DNA of 64,000 nt, from assembly GCA_000727475.1 (NCBI GenBank), contig KL647329.1, positions 515,105-579,104 on the forward strand, in the 5' to 3' direction. This document shows positions 1-11,370 of this stretch, in pieces. The notes below the pieces were generated by a model. The model searched no databases, was not told the origin of the DNA, and was given only the letters and a program-made list of their open reading frames with translations. Made by a program: the position numbers and the translations under genes. The DNA comes from Sarcocystis neurona (lineage: Eukaryota > Apicomplexa > Conoidasida > Eucoccidiorida > Sarcocystidae). How positions within the stretch are numbered: the stretch's first letter is position 1; each line of letters opens with the position of its first letter.

Positions 1-309
1 TCGCCAGCTGGATCCGAATTTGTTTATAGGCAAAGTCTACATCCGCATATATATATATATATATATATGTGACTCCAGCTTTCTATCTCTCTATCTTTGT
101 GTATACAGATAGGTATGTATATATGTATGTACATATGACTCCAGGTGTCTATCTATATAGATGTGTATATATGTATATATGTATGACTCCAGCTATCTCT
201 GCCAGTATCTACGTATCCTTATATATTCATATATATACGTGTCGACACCAGGTGGATCCAACTTTCATCTGTCCGACGTCTATCTCCAGTGAGGTATGTG
301 TCTCTTCAA
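1..309. repeat. AT microsatellite and diverged short repeat
   Basis: A (TA)n tract occupies about 47-69. It is followed by three loose copies of a unit that begins TGACTCCAG and runs into TATCTATATA-type sequence (near 69, 135 and 183). No exon is supported. This stretch should hold the next intron of the CSN5-like gene, whose last visible exon ends at 336 on the minus strand. Confidence 0.6.
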
Positions 310-335
310 TTAATACGGCAGGGTGAGTGCGCCAC

Positions 336-1956
336 CCACCACAACAGCAACAAACGGGTCCTGCCCCTGCTGATGTAGACGCTGGGTCTGAACATCGATG
401 CCGCTTAACCAGCAGCGGTAGCCTGGGTGACTATGATACCACCCAACAGCAGTGGTTTCTTCCTCTGCTGCTTCTTCCTCTGCTGCTTCTTCCTCGCTGT
501 GTCCTGCTTCTGCTGCTACTGCTTCTGCTCCTGCTGCTCCCGCCGTTGCTGCTGCGTCTTCCACTGCGCCTGCACCAAGTCCGCGGCCACCTGCCGCTGC
601 GGCGGCCTCAACATCCCCTCCACCGACTCCACGGCCACCTTCGTCTCTCTCTGGGGTTCGCACCCTCCCCCCCACATCCGCATCAACTGCTGCTGCCGTC
701 CCTCGTGCAGCCGTTCCTAGTGCTGTCGTTCCTGCTGTTGTCGCTGCTGCTGTTCCACCTGCTGCTGCTCCACCTGCTGGTGCTGCACCTGCTGCTGTCG
801 GGCCTGCTGCTGTCGCCTCTGCTGCTGTCGCGTCTGCTGCTGTCGCGCCTGCTGCGGTGGCGGCTGCTGCGGTGGCGGCTGCTGCTGACCTTCTGGTGCG
901 CCTTCTCTGGGTTGCTGCTGCTGCTGTTGCTGTTCTCTCTCGTGTGTCGGCGGCTGTCTGCCCTGCAGTTCCTGGTCCTCCTGCTGCTCCTTCTGCCGCA
1001 GCGGTTGAACGTGCCGTTTCTGCTGCGGCTCTTCTCCGCACCGGTCTCTGCGCAGATAGCCCTCCTCGGGATACCGTTGCTGTTGCTGCTTCCGTTGCAG
1101 GTTCCGCCACTGCCACCCCCTCCACGGGTGCGCCATCGGCAGCAGCAGGAAGAGGAAGAGGAGGAGGTTGGGCGAGAGGCCGAGCAGCAGCAAGTCGAAC
1201 TCGTGGAACTGCGATGGCGTGATTTAGCTGTTGCATATATTGCACCATGTATTCCTCTGCGTCCGCTCCGGCGTTTACTCTTGTCTCTGTTCCTGTGACG
1301 GGGAGAGAGAAGACGTCGTTTATATAGAAAGATTGATCCAACGTCGTGCCGAGCATCAGGCCCATAACTTCTAAAGGAGCGCCTCTGCATGCGTGGAGGA
1401 GCAGCTTGAGCAGTGCCACGCCATTCATACAGCAGCGTCTGTAATAGGCCCGCTGTCGGGCGCAGCGCTGCCACTGCTGCTGCTGCTCCCTCACTGAGGC
1501 ATGTCCAAATAACTGCAGATCCCAGTGCTGCTGCTGCAGCAACGCCAACGAGGGAGGATACACACCCCATAAGTCGCACAGCACCCGCTCCTCTTCTTCC
1601 TGTTCACGCCCCGGCTGCTGCTCCTCTTCCTCCTCCTCCTCGTCGTCACGCAAAACGCGCGCATGCTTCTTTCCGCGCTCTTCCTCTTGCGGTGACGCAA
1701 CACCACCTTCCCCTTCGTGTTGCTCTCGAGCCTGCTGCTGTTCCAGCGTCCGCGGCTCCACGTCCTCCCGCTGCTGCACTTCTTCTTCCTGCTGCCGCTG
1801 CCACCCGTGCTCGTTCTGACGAGGACTCTGTCCTACAAGCCCCCCAGCCCGGGAGGACGCGGCTCTGTTGCCACTTGGGCTTCGCCTCCCCGCAGCGGCC
1901 GCGGCAACAGCAGGCGCTGCAGCACCTTGTTCGCCTAGCTGCTGACGCCGGGGCAT
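336..1956 (-). CDS. CSN5: COP9 signalosome subunit 5-like JAMM isopeptidase, 3' partial
   Basis: The family is the zinc JAMM/MPN+ isopeptidase of the COP9 signalosome, which removes NEDD8 from cullins. In the 548-codon reading, residues about 127-200 resemble the CSN5 N-terminal arm and first half of the MPN domain, with LEVMGLMLG giving the catalytic Glu at about 196, then an ETRVNA-type segment. The second half, [16 protein letters not shown], lies near residue 506 and supplies His508, His510, Ser518 and Asp521. Between the halves are about 245 residues dominated by Ala, Thr, Gly, Glu and Gln; normal CSN5 has a short loop there. The N-terminal 125 residues are also low complexity. Coding should stop at a donor after 336: the open frame otherwise ends after VAVVV in a non-homologous tail, and splitting a Gly/Asp codon there restores the family's VVxD. 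The C-terminal part lies beyond the window. An in-frame intron in the insert cannot be excluded. The ATG at 1956 has an in-frame stop upstream. Confidence 0.85.
430..1160. repeat. Triplet (GCT/CTG, CAG on minus) array inside the CSN5-like gene
   Basis: Imperfect GCT/CTG runs include a 15-bp unit of the form GCTGCTGTCGCGTCT repeated around 770-860. Several frames on both strands stay open for hundreds of bases because the triplets lack stop codons. The other-frame readings (Leu-, Ser- or Gln-rich) are therefore taken as shadows of the JAMM-gene insert, not separate genes. Confidence 0.8.
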
Positions 1957-2345
1957 TGCGTAGTGGCTGCTTGGCCAGGGCAGGTCTCCGTCTCACGCAG
2001 CCTCCGCTGCTGCGCCGACAGCAGCAGCTTTGCAACTGCAGCAGCACTCCCGTACACGTTCACAGCGCAGACGCAGCAGCTGCAGCAGCCCGGCATGCAG
2101 CAGCTGCGTGGCAACGAAGAAGCTACGCGTATCTCAGCAGCAAAAATCTGATATTTCATGCGTGTGTGCCTCTGGGGAGACGGAGGCGATGAAAAAAATG
2201 GCAATCTGGACGAATGCGCTAAGTACGGGCTAGCGAGGGCGAGTGAAGAGAGCTACGTAGACGCTGCACACAGAGCTACGCCGAGAACGGGGAGCAATGA
2301 CTTCTAAAAGTGCCTGGGTAAGTCCACGTCAAAGGCGGAAAAAGC

Positions 2346-2714
2346 ATGGGCAGCGCCAGGAACAGCAGCGCAACTGCCGCAGTAGAGAAAAACAGTGGCG
2401 CCGTAACCACGGTGACGGACGCTGCAGCTGCAGCAGCAGCAGCAGGACGTGGAGAAGAGGAGCAGCAGCGCCGGCTGCAAGGGAAGAAGAGAGCAGCTCT
2501 CAAGCTAGTCACTCCACAGACACGTGTGCACCTCGCACCACGGACGGAAGAAACCTATGGTCGTGGTACTACCGTGCGGCAGTGGGGAAGGAGCCGCCAC
2601 CCGAGCGGCAACAACGACAGCTGTGGCAGCGCCACGAAGCTAAGCCCGCCGCGGCCGCAGGAAATGCGTTGCTTCTCCCATTACGCTCGCACTGCAACAT
2701 TGTGCAGCACTTAA
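2346..2714 (+). CDS. Candidate low-complexity exon, unrecognised
   Basis: This is a 122-codon open frame with Ala run, Glu/Gln/Arg-rich and then mixed composition, starting at an ATG. The overlapping frame at 2297-2797 is Arg/Ser-rich and less protein-like. The composition resembles Eimeria low-complexity coding sequence, but no domain is visible and no splice partner could be fixed. It may be coding, intronic or chance. Confidence 0.2.
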   Translation: MGSARNSSATAAVEKNSGAVTTVTDAAAAAAAAGRGEEEQQRRLQGKKRAALKLVTPQTRVHLAPRTEETYGRGTTVRQWGRSRHPSGNNDSCGSATKLSPPRPQEMRCFSHYARTATLCST

Positions 2715-3137
2715 CAAGCAACATGTGCCGTAGGCAGTGTATCTGCAGCTTTTTTCATCTTGTACACACCTTGCATGCCAGGTGCCGGAGCATGTGAGAA
2801 GCTGCCCGCGGACCAGCCACGATGAGGGCCAGCCCGCAGGGCGCTGCTACCGATGGTGCTTGCGAGGTGCAACAGCTACACAGCACGAGCTTCGGGCTGC
2901 CGTTGATCTTGCTTCGGCAGCTCTCCTTGCGTGAAACTGCTGCGCGCAGCAGCTGCCCCTCCTGCTATTTTTGCTACGATGGCTGCCACTCGTGTAGACA
3001 GGAGCGCGGAACGGGCCACTATTGCTTCGCCTGCTGCTGCCGTTGCTTCACCTGCCGTTTCCTTAGCTGCTGCCGCCGCCGCGGCTGGTGTCGCTGTTGC
3101 CGGTGTTGCCCTTGTTGCGCTTACTGCCGCTGCTGCT

Positions 3138-3245
3138 GTTGCTGCGGCTACTGCCGTTGCTGCGGCTACCGCCGTTGCTGCGGCTGCTGCCGTTGCTGTG
3201 GCTGCTGCCGTTGTTGCAGCTGCCGCCGTTGTCGCGCCTGCTGCC
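3138..3245. repeat. 18-bp minisatellite, six units
   Basis: Six consecutive units based on GTTGCTGCGGCTACTGCC occupy 3138-3155, 3156-3173, 3174-3191, 3192-3209, 3210-3227 and 3228-3245, with a few substitutions each. As every unit is a multiple of three, several frames stay open through it, reading as Val-Ala-Ala-Ala-Thr-Ala on the plus strand or Ser/Asn/Gly-rich on the minus strand. No flanking splice signals decide whether it is translated. Confidence 0.85.
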
Positions 3246-3895
3246 GTTGTCGTTTCTACTGGCACTCCTCCGGCTGCTAGCACTGCTGCAGCTTCGGCTG
3301 CAGCTGCGTGTGTTCCGCCGCGGCGGCTTCGGTTGCGGTTGCTGCCGCGGCGACGTTCCACGGGCGCTCCTGCTGCCAGGGCTCCAGCTTGCGTTCTGCG
3401 AGCGTGCACCAGAGGAGCGCAGCGCCATAGCTCGGTCTTCTTCCATGGCAGTAGTTACACCGCTGCTGTTTGTACTACTAGTGCGGCGCCTGCTGCTTCT
3501 CCCGTCGGTGGTGGTCTTGCAGGGACCGATGGCATAGATCTGTCGCTGCGTCCGACCTGTGACTGCCCTAGCTGAAGTTGCCTCAGTGTCATCAATGTTG
3601 CCTCTTTCCACGTGATGCTAAACGTCTGTATCACACACTCTCCGCAGCTCGACCGGACTGGAACGGCCTGTGTCTACATATACGGTCGATTATGTCTTCC
3701 CTTTTGCCGACTTACAGAAGGACGCCTTCTTGACAGATCCCTCGGCATCTTGTGAATGAGGGGAACTGAGCTGCCGCTGATGAAGGTGATGAGTACGTCA
3801 AGTTGCCCCAACGCTGCTGCTGCTGCTGCCAGACCGGGCCTACGAGCGACTGGGAAGTAGACACGCGCAAGCTTCACGAGCTGCGGGATCTGCAG

Positions 3896-4224
3896 CAGCA
3901 ATAGCGGAGACCGCGACAACTACAGAAGCCGCGCAGCGCCGGCTGCACCCCGAGTGTATACAGAACACAGCGATCATACAAGCGGCCCAGGGAACGCGTG
4001 AGAGGATGTTGTATTGCCGTGTAGAATCAGCGCAAGAAGCAGGCAATATAGGTGGAACGAGGAAGCCTTCTAAAGCGTCTCCACGCGCAGCACGACAGCA
4101 GCACATCAACTCTCGCAGAAACAAACATACGACAACGAACTTTAACGTTGACCGAGAGGCAGCAGCAACGGCAGCGGAGCAATCAGCAAAACCAATCGCA
4201 TCAAGCTCCACAACAGCATTGCAG
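3896..4224 (+). CDS. Candidate Ala/Thr/Gln-rich exon
   Basis: A frame open for about 110 codons starts after the acceptor-like GGATCTGCAG and ends at CAG before GTACAAG. It includes the ATG at 4006 but appears to begin upstream of it. Composition is Ala, Thr, Gln, Ser and Arg, without long homopolymers, and includes three Cys or Met-Cys positions. Immediately downstream another frame (about 4225-4393) is also open with two Cys and a short Ala-rich run, so the real junction may be the acceptor at 4224 instead. Function is unknown; a surface antigen is conceivable from composition but is not shown. Confidence 0.3.
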
Positions 4225-4399
4225 GTACAAGAGGAACGGCAACCGCAGCACTCGCATTAGCAGCTTCAACGGCCGTAGCACCGGCAAGCGGCTGGGCAAA
4301 AGAAGCATCAGCAGGGGCAGCTGTAACGCGTTCGTGTAGAGGAGCTCAGGAATGTTATTTCCATGAATGCGGCACAGAGCAGGGAACCTGACAGTGGCC

Positions 4400-7300
4400 T
4401 TGCAGGGCTGGCTTCGAGCGGTTCTCACTTCTCTACTCCTTCCAGGCGCTACGGTCAGAGCAGCAACACACACCACCACTGTGGCTCCCGTTTGACTCCC
4501 GTGGGTAACATCCGATGGTATATTCTGTCGTGTTGCTAGTGTTGAGTAGATGTGACTCTTCCAGTCGTGTTTCTAATTTACTGCTGCATCAAATTGCAGT
4601 AGGTGAAAACTTGTTCGAAGAGTGTGACACTAACTACTGGAACAAACCAGCAGCACCGGCAGCAGCAGCAGGAGCACGGAGACCAGCGCGACCTATCGCA
4701 GCAGGGCATTAGAGTTATTCAGTAACGGCTGCGTACCGATCACTGTGAGCACCGGCAGCGCCAACAAAGCAGTACCGAACTGCATTTCCAGAGCCACAGA
4801 CGTACTACAGGAACCGAAGTGTGCAATTAGCAGAGACAGAACGGAAGCGACCTCGCAAGAGATGCTTAATTTAGACGTATAAAATAGCAGAGACCCACGT
4901 TTACTTAAGATACAAGGTGACTACGTGCCTGGGAATGAAGTCCGAACACAGCGCAGTATATGGATGATGCGACCGTGCGCGCAGTGTGGTGAACTCACCG
5001 TCCAGCATTCCGTGACAGTAAAGCGCGTCCTGGCATATATATGCTAAGTGGTAGTAAAGTTTTGTCAGAAGGACATGTGCGAATGCGACTGCTGATGCAC
5101 TCTACTCACACAGGTGACAACACAGTGCTAGCCTGATCCGCAACATAGCAGTCTGAGCTGAAGTGTGCAAGCAGTGCTCGTATGTACATCGCTCAGGCAT
5201 ACGTGTCCATACCTGTGTGTGCTGAGACTCTTTCCCGCACGACCAAGTCGTCTGCAGAAAGCTGGGGAGACACACCGCTCTTTACATGTGTAGTGTCCGA
5301 GTCTTTACATTTCCACTAGACACTGGACACATAACGCACACGTACATTGGATTTGTGTATATTTACACGCAATATTGAAGTGGATTTACACAGTGTTAAC
5401 AGCAGTTGTACATCCTACGATAAGATGGAAAAACACTGAGTATTCTACAACGAACCGTAAACTACATACCCTCACCTCAGCAACGACAGAAGTGTCAGAA
5501 AAGTGAGGTAACAGGGCAGTAGAATTTCCTTTCGACCCCCGGAGGGTAACCAGGTGCGAAGGCATCAGCGCTTACAGTAGATCTCTGGCAACGTCTTCTT
5601 TGCTGCGAAGGAGAGCAGTTTCTGCTGCTTTTTCGATGCTGTGCCGCACACGACCACGTGGTAGCCGTCCTATATGGCACGTGTTGTTCCTGCGCAGAGA
5701 AAAGTCGATGGATATCGTACACCCTTACAGTGACCTGAATAAGCCTAAACATACAGAACCATCAAGCTGGATAACTATTTGTACTACGGTTATGCATGAA
5801 CCTGTCTGTTTATCTCGTGCGTGTTCACGTGAATTCACGTATGCGTAAACGCGTGGGAGTCAGGGTCCGTTTTTAGGCGAATGCACCCACCCTGCATGCT
5901 GTGTCTCTGCTTCTAGTCATGAACACTCTCCTACAACATACATGCTGGATTCCTGTCTCCGGGAACCGCTGTGCTGTCTGATTGATTACTTGACACCTTT
6001 TTTGCGTACGGAAGGTGTGTCCCTGTGTGCATTAGTGGGACTGTAGAACTTGCAAGATTACCGACCATTTTTCTGCGCCGACTAATTCATCTTTTCAACT
6101 GAACTTTGCTGTTGCCCCTAGAAGGAACACCAGAAGGCAAAAATATATTAAACGGCTTCCGCAGTGCCGTCCGTCAGGGAGAGGCGCTATCCAGTATATC
6201 AGATCTGCAGGTTGCCGATTAAGAATCGGCAAAGTGGAGGCAGTTGCATTGTCCATCAACCGATCACGCCGACAACACTTTTCACGGAGCTGCTCTTTCG
6301 GGGGAGAGTATCAAATAATGGAGAATATCAATGTTGACATTGTCACCGACCCCTTCGCCACAAAATTTTACGCGGGAAGGAAAGGCAGCGATAACAGCTT
6401 CAAAGCACCAGCTAGACTTATCTGAAGGCAAATGACCAACAATTCCAGGATGGAGCATTAGCCGTACGAGCGTACCGCGGGATTTTCTACTGCATGTGCA
6501 GCAGCAGGCAACCAAAGACTGTGCAGCTACGTTATCAACCACGCCGCAGCAGACACACCTGGAGCAGGGGTCTCACGCAGGCAGAAACCCGACACCGCCT
6601 CCAGAAAGAGGGACAAAGGTCATGTACCCTGCAGCAACAGCAGGAGCACTGTCTGCAGCGGAATGACTGTATCATAGCTAGACGAGGCCAAGGAATACTT
6701 CACGCAGTTTTGTTTCGGTCATTTTCTGTGGCATAGACAGAAAACTGACATCCAAGTGCCTTTCAAATTCAATTCACTCAAGTGCTCGTGGCCTCGGTGC
6801 GCTACTGCAGCTCGTGCTACTGCGACTCGTCCCTCCTTCCGGTCTGTTGTGCGCACGAGTACAAAGTGAAGTGCTCTCTGAAGTCGTGCAGAACAAATCA
6901 TTGCCCGAGAAGCTTTAAGAAGAAGCAGTAGGAGCCGCAGCAGTAAGGGAGTGGAAGGGGTGTGAGAGGCAGCAGTCACAGTGAAGAGCTGGGTAGCCGT
7001 CGTCGCTACCGCCGTTGCGACGCACGAGGGAGAGGGCGACAAGTCTAGCAGGCGCAACAGCACTGGCGACAGTACTACAAGGGAGGCGAATTGCGTAGAT
7101 CCAGCACTGCAGCGGAACAAGAATAGCAGTACAGATCACCCTGCAGCAGAGGCAGTAGTGAAACAGCAGTACTAGCTGTACGAATACCCACAGCCACTGT
7201 GTAACGGCAGAAGCGTTGCCGACACAACCGTGCAGGAATAATTGCGGCCAAGCTGCAGTTGCAGCATTAGAACCGCCACGACATGCAGAGCATACTGGCA

Positions 7301-8200
7301 GGCATAGCAGGCCAACCACTCGTCGACACAAAGGCGGGGCCACACGAAACTGTCACAGTGTTGTGAGTAAGAAGTCCCCCACCGCCAAAGCAGGCGAAAA
7401 GTCTCTGGCGCTCCTGCCCTCCGCAGCGCATGAAGCAGCGTACACGCACGAGCGAAACAAGCGAAATCAGTAGCAGCACAGCGCGCGAAACACCAGCAAG
7501 TCCGAGACCAGCATTTTCAAAGGAGGCACGGCACCACCACCAGGAGCCCACGAGGACGTTGCAGTCAGTGAGATCTCCTTTCTCCACCCTAAAAGCGTCA
7601 TCAGCTCGTCAAACAGATCAGTCTAAAGGTCACACGGCAACAGCAACCACGTGCAGTGAGGCAGAGGGAGCACCATTTTTGCAGAGATCTCTAGTGGTCT
7701 CGTGAAGACTCTGTATCTTGTGCTTTTGGCTTTGAGGTGTTTCGACTTGCCTCCAACGGGAGCTGCTGTGTAACTCCTCCTCCTCTCCCACTAGCAGCAG
7801 CTGCTGGTGCGACGCGGTAGCATACCGATACGGTGGGGTTCATGCCAGTGCACGGCACCCCAGTGCCCAGCTCTAAATGAAGCAGCAGCAAGACCGTCAA
7901 AGCCTAAGTAGAACGTAGGAGACTCGGGGACTTGCTTAAACGTCCTGACTGTTCCACAGTTGGAAAAAATATGTTAGTAGGGGGCTGAAAGTAGCTTCAG
8001 CAACAACACTCGGCCTAGGAAGTTGTAGTTGTAGAGAGAGTCTTTCTTGTCACAAAAGTGCCTTCCTGCTATTCCCTCTCTCCATTCTGTTGCTGTTTGT
8101 CAAATACCTCGGTCCTTCTACGCCACACTTACCGGCGTCGCCAATGTGGGTGCACTTCCACATACGCGGTTGCTTCTCTAGCAGCTCAGAGAGAGGTACA
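4400..8200. other. Region without a well-supported gene
   Basis: No conserved domain was found. Protein-like plus frames occur at about 4602-4711 (ending Pro/Ala/Arg-rich), 6234-6425, 6981-7175 and 7430-7705; the last is Ser/Thr/Lys/Arg-rich and looks most like coding. These may be exons of one or two low-complexity genes on the plus strand, but splice phases could not be joined. From 4720 to 6200 nothing convincing is seen. Confidence 0.4.
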
Positions 8201-8230
8201 GAAAGAGGAAGATAGCAAATAGTTGTACAA

Positions 8231-11128
8231 ATGTGGCTGCTATTGCCTGTGGTGCTGCTGCTGTCGGTAGCCCCTGCTTTTTTGCGCGACACTCTGTCAG
8301 CAAGAATAGCACAAGCCTTTCCTGAGGCGGAAGTCACAACACAAGCTCCTTTCGAAGCAGTCGCCGTAGACCAGCGAAGCACAGCAGCGGCTGCGTCGGC
8401 ATTGATTCAAGGAGTCACACGCACGAAAACAAGTCAGGCTCCTCTAGTACTACCAACAGGTAAAGAAGCACCATTCGGATGGGACTCTTTAGAAACAAGA
8501 GCAGCAACGGGAGATTCCGGAGCGCCAGAAAAAAGGTTACTGGACTCTATAGTCGGTGAAGCTCCAGGGTCAACAAGGCGTCTTGCTAGCACACCTGGGT
8601 TATACGGAAGCGTCGCTCTCTTACAGGTGAATCAACGGCAGGAGCAGCATCACCAGCGACACCACCCACAGCAGCAACAGGGACAGCAGCGACGAGGCGA
8701 CGTGGACCACTATTCTGTGACAGAGAAACGAGGTGTCCGAGAGGGCAAAAATTTCTCCCTCTTACAATTAAATGGAAAGAAAACACAGCAGGCAAGACAT
8801 GAGGAACGGGAACTCTCCCTCCATCAGCAGCAAGGGCAGCAGACAGAGCGTGTCTCCCCCAAGAAAGACGACAGCAAAGGACGCTCCACAGTCTTTAAAA
8901 ATGAAGAAGATTCCGGTGCGGAGGACGAAGACAGCGAGGTTGAAGGACCCGAAGAAGAGACGAGCATGTACACGAAGCAGGAGCAGTCACAGAAAAGCGG
9001 ACAGCAGATTCTACCCCACAGGGAAGAGACACTGCAGAAAGACCGGGGGCAAGTATTGGAGCAGGGTGAGGTACAGCCTTCCAAAGAACAGGTAGAGCAG
9101 GCGGCACGACGGGCGGAGACGCACCACGGGAAGCCACCGGAGGCGCTGTCACAGCGCGTCAGACGTAAAGTGGAAGGCGAACAGCCGAAAAACGTAGAAC
9201 GGCCGCCCGTGGCAGAAAAAAAAGCCACAGGTGCAGCGGAAGAAACTTCAGTTGGGCCGGCAGTGTCGGAGAGACAAATCCAGGAAAAGCCGCGTAGCTT
9301 CGAGTTATACACGGCCACCAAGCAGGCACAGAAGAAGGGCTCTTCACCTTACGAAGAGGATTTGCACTCACCTGGAGAAAACAAAGGCGCAACTGTAGGA
9401 CGTGAAGAAGACGAGGAAGAAGAAGAGGAAGAGGGACGAGCACTCCACAGGCGCTCTCGTCTAGCAGCACCAGGTCCTTCTGCAACAGCCACAGCCGCAG
9501 CGCAAGAAGGAGAAGAAGAGGCATCGACTGCTGCCCAGGGGCTAAAAGCAGAAAGGAAAGCACAGAAAGAAGCTGCAGAGCCTGTTGAGGAGTCTGTGAT
9601 CTCTACCGCTGTTTTGAAACGAGGACGTGAAGAGGCCGACCTCGTGACCAAAAAAGAGAAAGGCAGTGAGACACGGGCCCGTGAAACTACTCGTGAAGGT
9701 GTCGTGCAACAGGGGCTTCAAAAAGTACCAGATACAGCACCTTCTAAACCGGCCGCAGCAGCTGAGAGCGAAGCCGAGGAGGTTGAATCGAGTGGAGCAA
9801 AAGCGGCACCAGCACAACCGCTAGGGGAGGAAGAGACAGCGGCTACTGCTGCCCCGGAAGAAGAAGTTGGTGGTGGTGAACCCGGGGAGGAAGAAAGAGA
9901 GAAAACCCACCTGGCCGAAGAAGCGAAGGAGGTCAAGGAGGAGGAGCTGGAAGAAGGACCAGAAGAAGAAGAGCTGCGGGAAAGGCTGGCTTCTCGTGCT
10001 GGTGCTGTCACGCCCTCTCCAAAGGTAAAAAGGGAGGAGCCAGAGATGGAAGAGACTGTCCGAGAATCCCCCGAATCAGAGGCAGTCGCCGAAGCCCCAG
10101 CTGCTCCAGTACGTGGAGGTGCAGAGAAAGGCATTTCTGCTCCACGAAAAGAAGAGGAGCACACAGTAGAAGAAGAGGTCCCAGGAGCAGCAGTCCCAGT
10201 GACAGAAGAAAGAGAGACGAAACCCGAACATTTCTTCCCAGAGGCGGAAGAGGAAGAGGCATTACTGCACAGACGTCCGGAGACAGAGGGAGCCGCTGGC
10301 GCGGAACAGCCCGAAGCGGTAGAATCCGCTGTAGCGGAAGAGGGACGCTCTGAACGGTCAGAAGAAGAGCGCGAGGAACAACGAGAAGAAGAGGAAGAGA
10401 AACCCCTTCGCGAAGCGAAACCTGCCAGTCTCACTTTTGCACGAGGCCGGTCCGAGGCTGCTGCCGCTGCAGGCAAAGGTGCTGCTGTTGAGACTCGAGG
10501 ACCCGGTGAAGGTGCAGAGAGAAGAGGCGTCCCTCCAACTGCGGAGGCTAGAGGTGCTGCGGCCGTCCCTAAAGGTGAGCGCTGGGTCCCTCGACGTGAC
10601 GCTGCTCTGTTGCTGCTGTGCGTGAAGCAGCTGGGTACTGCCGCTGCAGGCGCGCATGAAAGAGCTGCCGCGGGCCCCGGAGATGTTGCTGTTCTTGCGT
10701 CTGTTCTGTGTGCTACAGAGAAGCCAGCCGGTGGTCGGCGTGCACCTGCCGAGGCAGCAGAAAAAGAAGAAAGATACGAACGGCCAGCTGCAGAACCCTA
10801 TGCCGAGGAATACCCAGAGGAGGCTGAAGGTTTGACCTTACCAGGGCATCCAGAAGAAGAAGAAGAGGAAGAAGAGGCACGGCCGGAAGCTAAGAAGGAG
10901 GAGGTAGAAGCTGCCGTGGAGACGACACTCGAGGCAGAAGCGGCGGCTGCTGAGAGTGGTGCGTGTTATAGCGGGAGAGGATACGAAGCTGCGCGCCGCG
11001 GGCTTAGGCTATTGCGGGTCGTCCTATCTAATAGTAAGCAACAATATTACGAACCATTCACGCTTCGTTGTGATCTGCTGATCTTACAGAATGTCTGGGC
11101 GTTCAGTGTGGGAACATGCTTGATGTGA
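8231..11128 (+). CDS. Large secreted Glu-rich protein, unrecognised
   Basis: A single uninterrupted 965-codon frame starts at the ATG of MWLLLPVVLLLSVAPAF, a textbook hydrophobic signal peptide with likely cleavage within about the first 20-30 residues. The rest is highly charged: about residues 100-310 are Gln/Lys/Glu-rich, and about 310-780 and 835-915 are dominated by Glu, Ala, Arg and Lys with several EEEE runs. Two short hydrophobic or Ala-rich stretches (about residues 780-835) and a non-repetitive tail of about 40 residues follow. No transmembrane anchor and almost no Cys are seen, so a soluble secreted or organelle-stored protein is the simplest reading. A GPI signal is not evident. 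Glu-rich secreted proteins are common in apicomplexan secretory organelles, but no specific family is recognised. A late intron hiding a different C-terminus is possible. Confidence 0.75.
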   Translation: MWLLLPVVLLLSVAPAFLRDTLSARIAQAFPEAEVTTQAPFEAVAVDQRSTAAAASALIQGVTRTKTSQAPLVLPTGKEAPFGWDSLETRAATGDSGAPEKRLLDSIVGEAPGSTRRLASTPGLYGSVALLQVNQRQEQHHQRHHPQQQQGQQRRGDVDHYSVTEKRGVREGKNFSLLQLNGKKTQQARHEERELSLHQQQGQQTERVSPKKDDSKGRSTVFKNEEDSGAEDEDSEVEGPEEETSMYTKQEQSQKSGQQILPHREETLQKDRGQVLEQGEVQPSKEQVEQAARRAETHHGKPPEALSQRVRRKVEGEQPKNVERPPVAEKKATGAAEETSVGPAVSERQIQEKPRSFELYTATKQAQKKGSSPYEEDLHSPGENKGATVGREEDEEEEEEEGRALHRRSRLAAPGPSATATAAAQEGEEEASTAAQGLKAERKAQKEAAEPVEESVISTAVLKRGREEADLVTKKEKGSETRARETTREGVVQQGLQKVPDTAPSKPAAAAESEAEEVESSGAKAAPAQPLGEEETAATAAPEEEVGGGEPGEEEREKTHLAEEAKEVKEEELEEGPEEEELRERLASRAGAVTPSPKVKREEPEMEETVRESPESEAVAEAPAAPVRGGAEKGISAPRKEEEHTVEEEVPGAAVPVTEERETKPEHFFPEAEEEEALLHRRPETEGAAGAEQPEAVESAVAEEGRSERSEEEREEQREEEEEKPLREAKPASLTFARGRSEAAAAAGKGAAVETRGPGEGAERRGVPPTAEARGAAAVPKGERWVPRRDAALLLLCVKQLGTAAAGAHERAAAGPGDVAVLASVLCATEKPAGGRRAPAEAAEKEERYERPAAEPYAEEYPEEAEGLTLPGHPEEEEEEEEARPEAKKEEVEAAVETTLEAEAAAAESGACYSGRGYEAARRGLRLLRVVLSNSKQQYYEPFTLRCDLLILQNVWAFSVGTCLM

Positions 11129-11312
11129 CCGTGTGTATGCAAGGGTCAGCAGGATTCACTGTTGTATGCGAACCTTCACGAGGCTAGAGAAGTGCCTCCT
11201 ATGCATGTCTGTACACTACTGTAGCGTCGAAGAACGACCACCCCTGCGCGCCCACAAAAGTACAGTGTGCTTCATTTCAGCTTGGAATGGTTCACTAGCA
11301 CTCACACGCCGT

Positions 11313-11370
11313 CAGTAACGCCTGCTTTCACACGCAGTGTGCAGTAACGCGTGCTTTCACACCCAGTGTG
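11313..11370 (+). repeat. 29-bp tandem duplication
   Basis: CAGTAACGCCTGCTTTCACA opens the first copy (11313-11341); the second (11342-11370) differs at two positions. It lies between the Glu-rich gene and the ankyrin gene. Confidence 0.9.

Noticed and set aside
452..1222. Long plus-strand Ala/Ser/Pro-rich and Leu-rich frames opposite the CSN5-like gene
   Set aside because: They are triplet-repeat shadows; only the minus frame carries a conserved domain on both sides.
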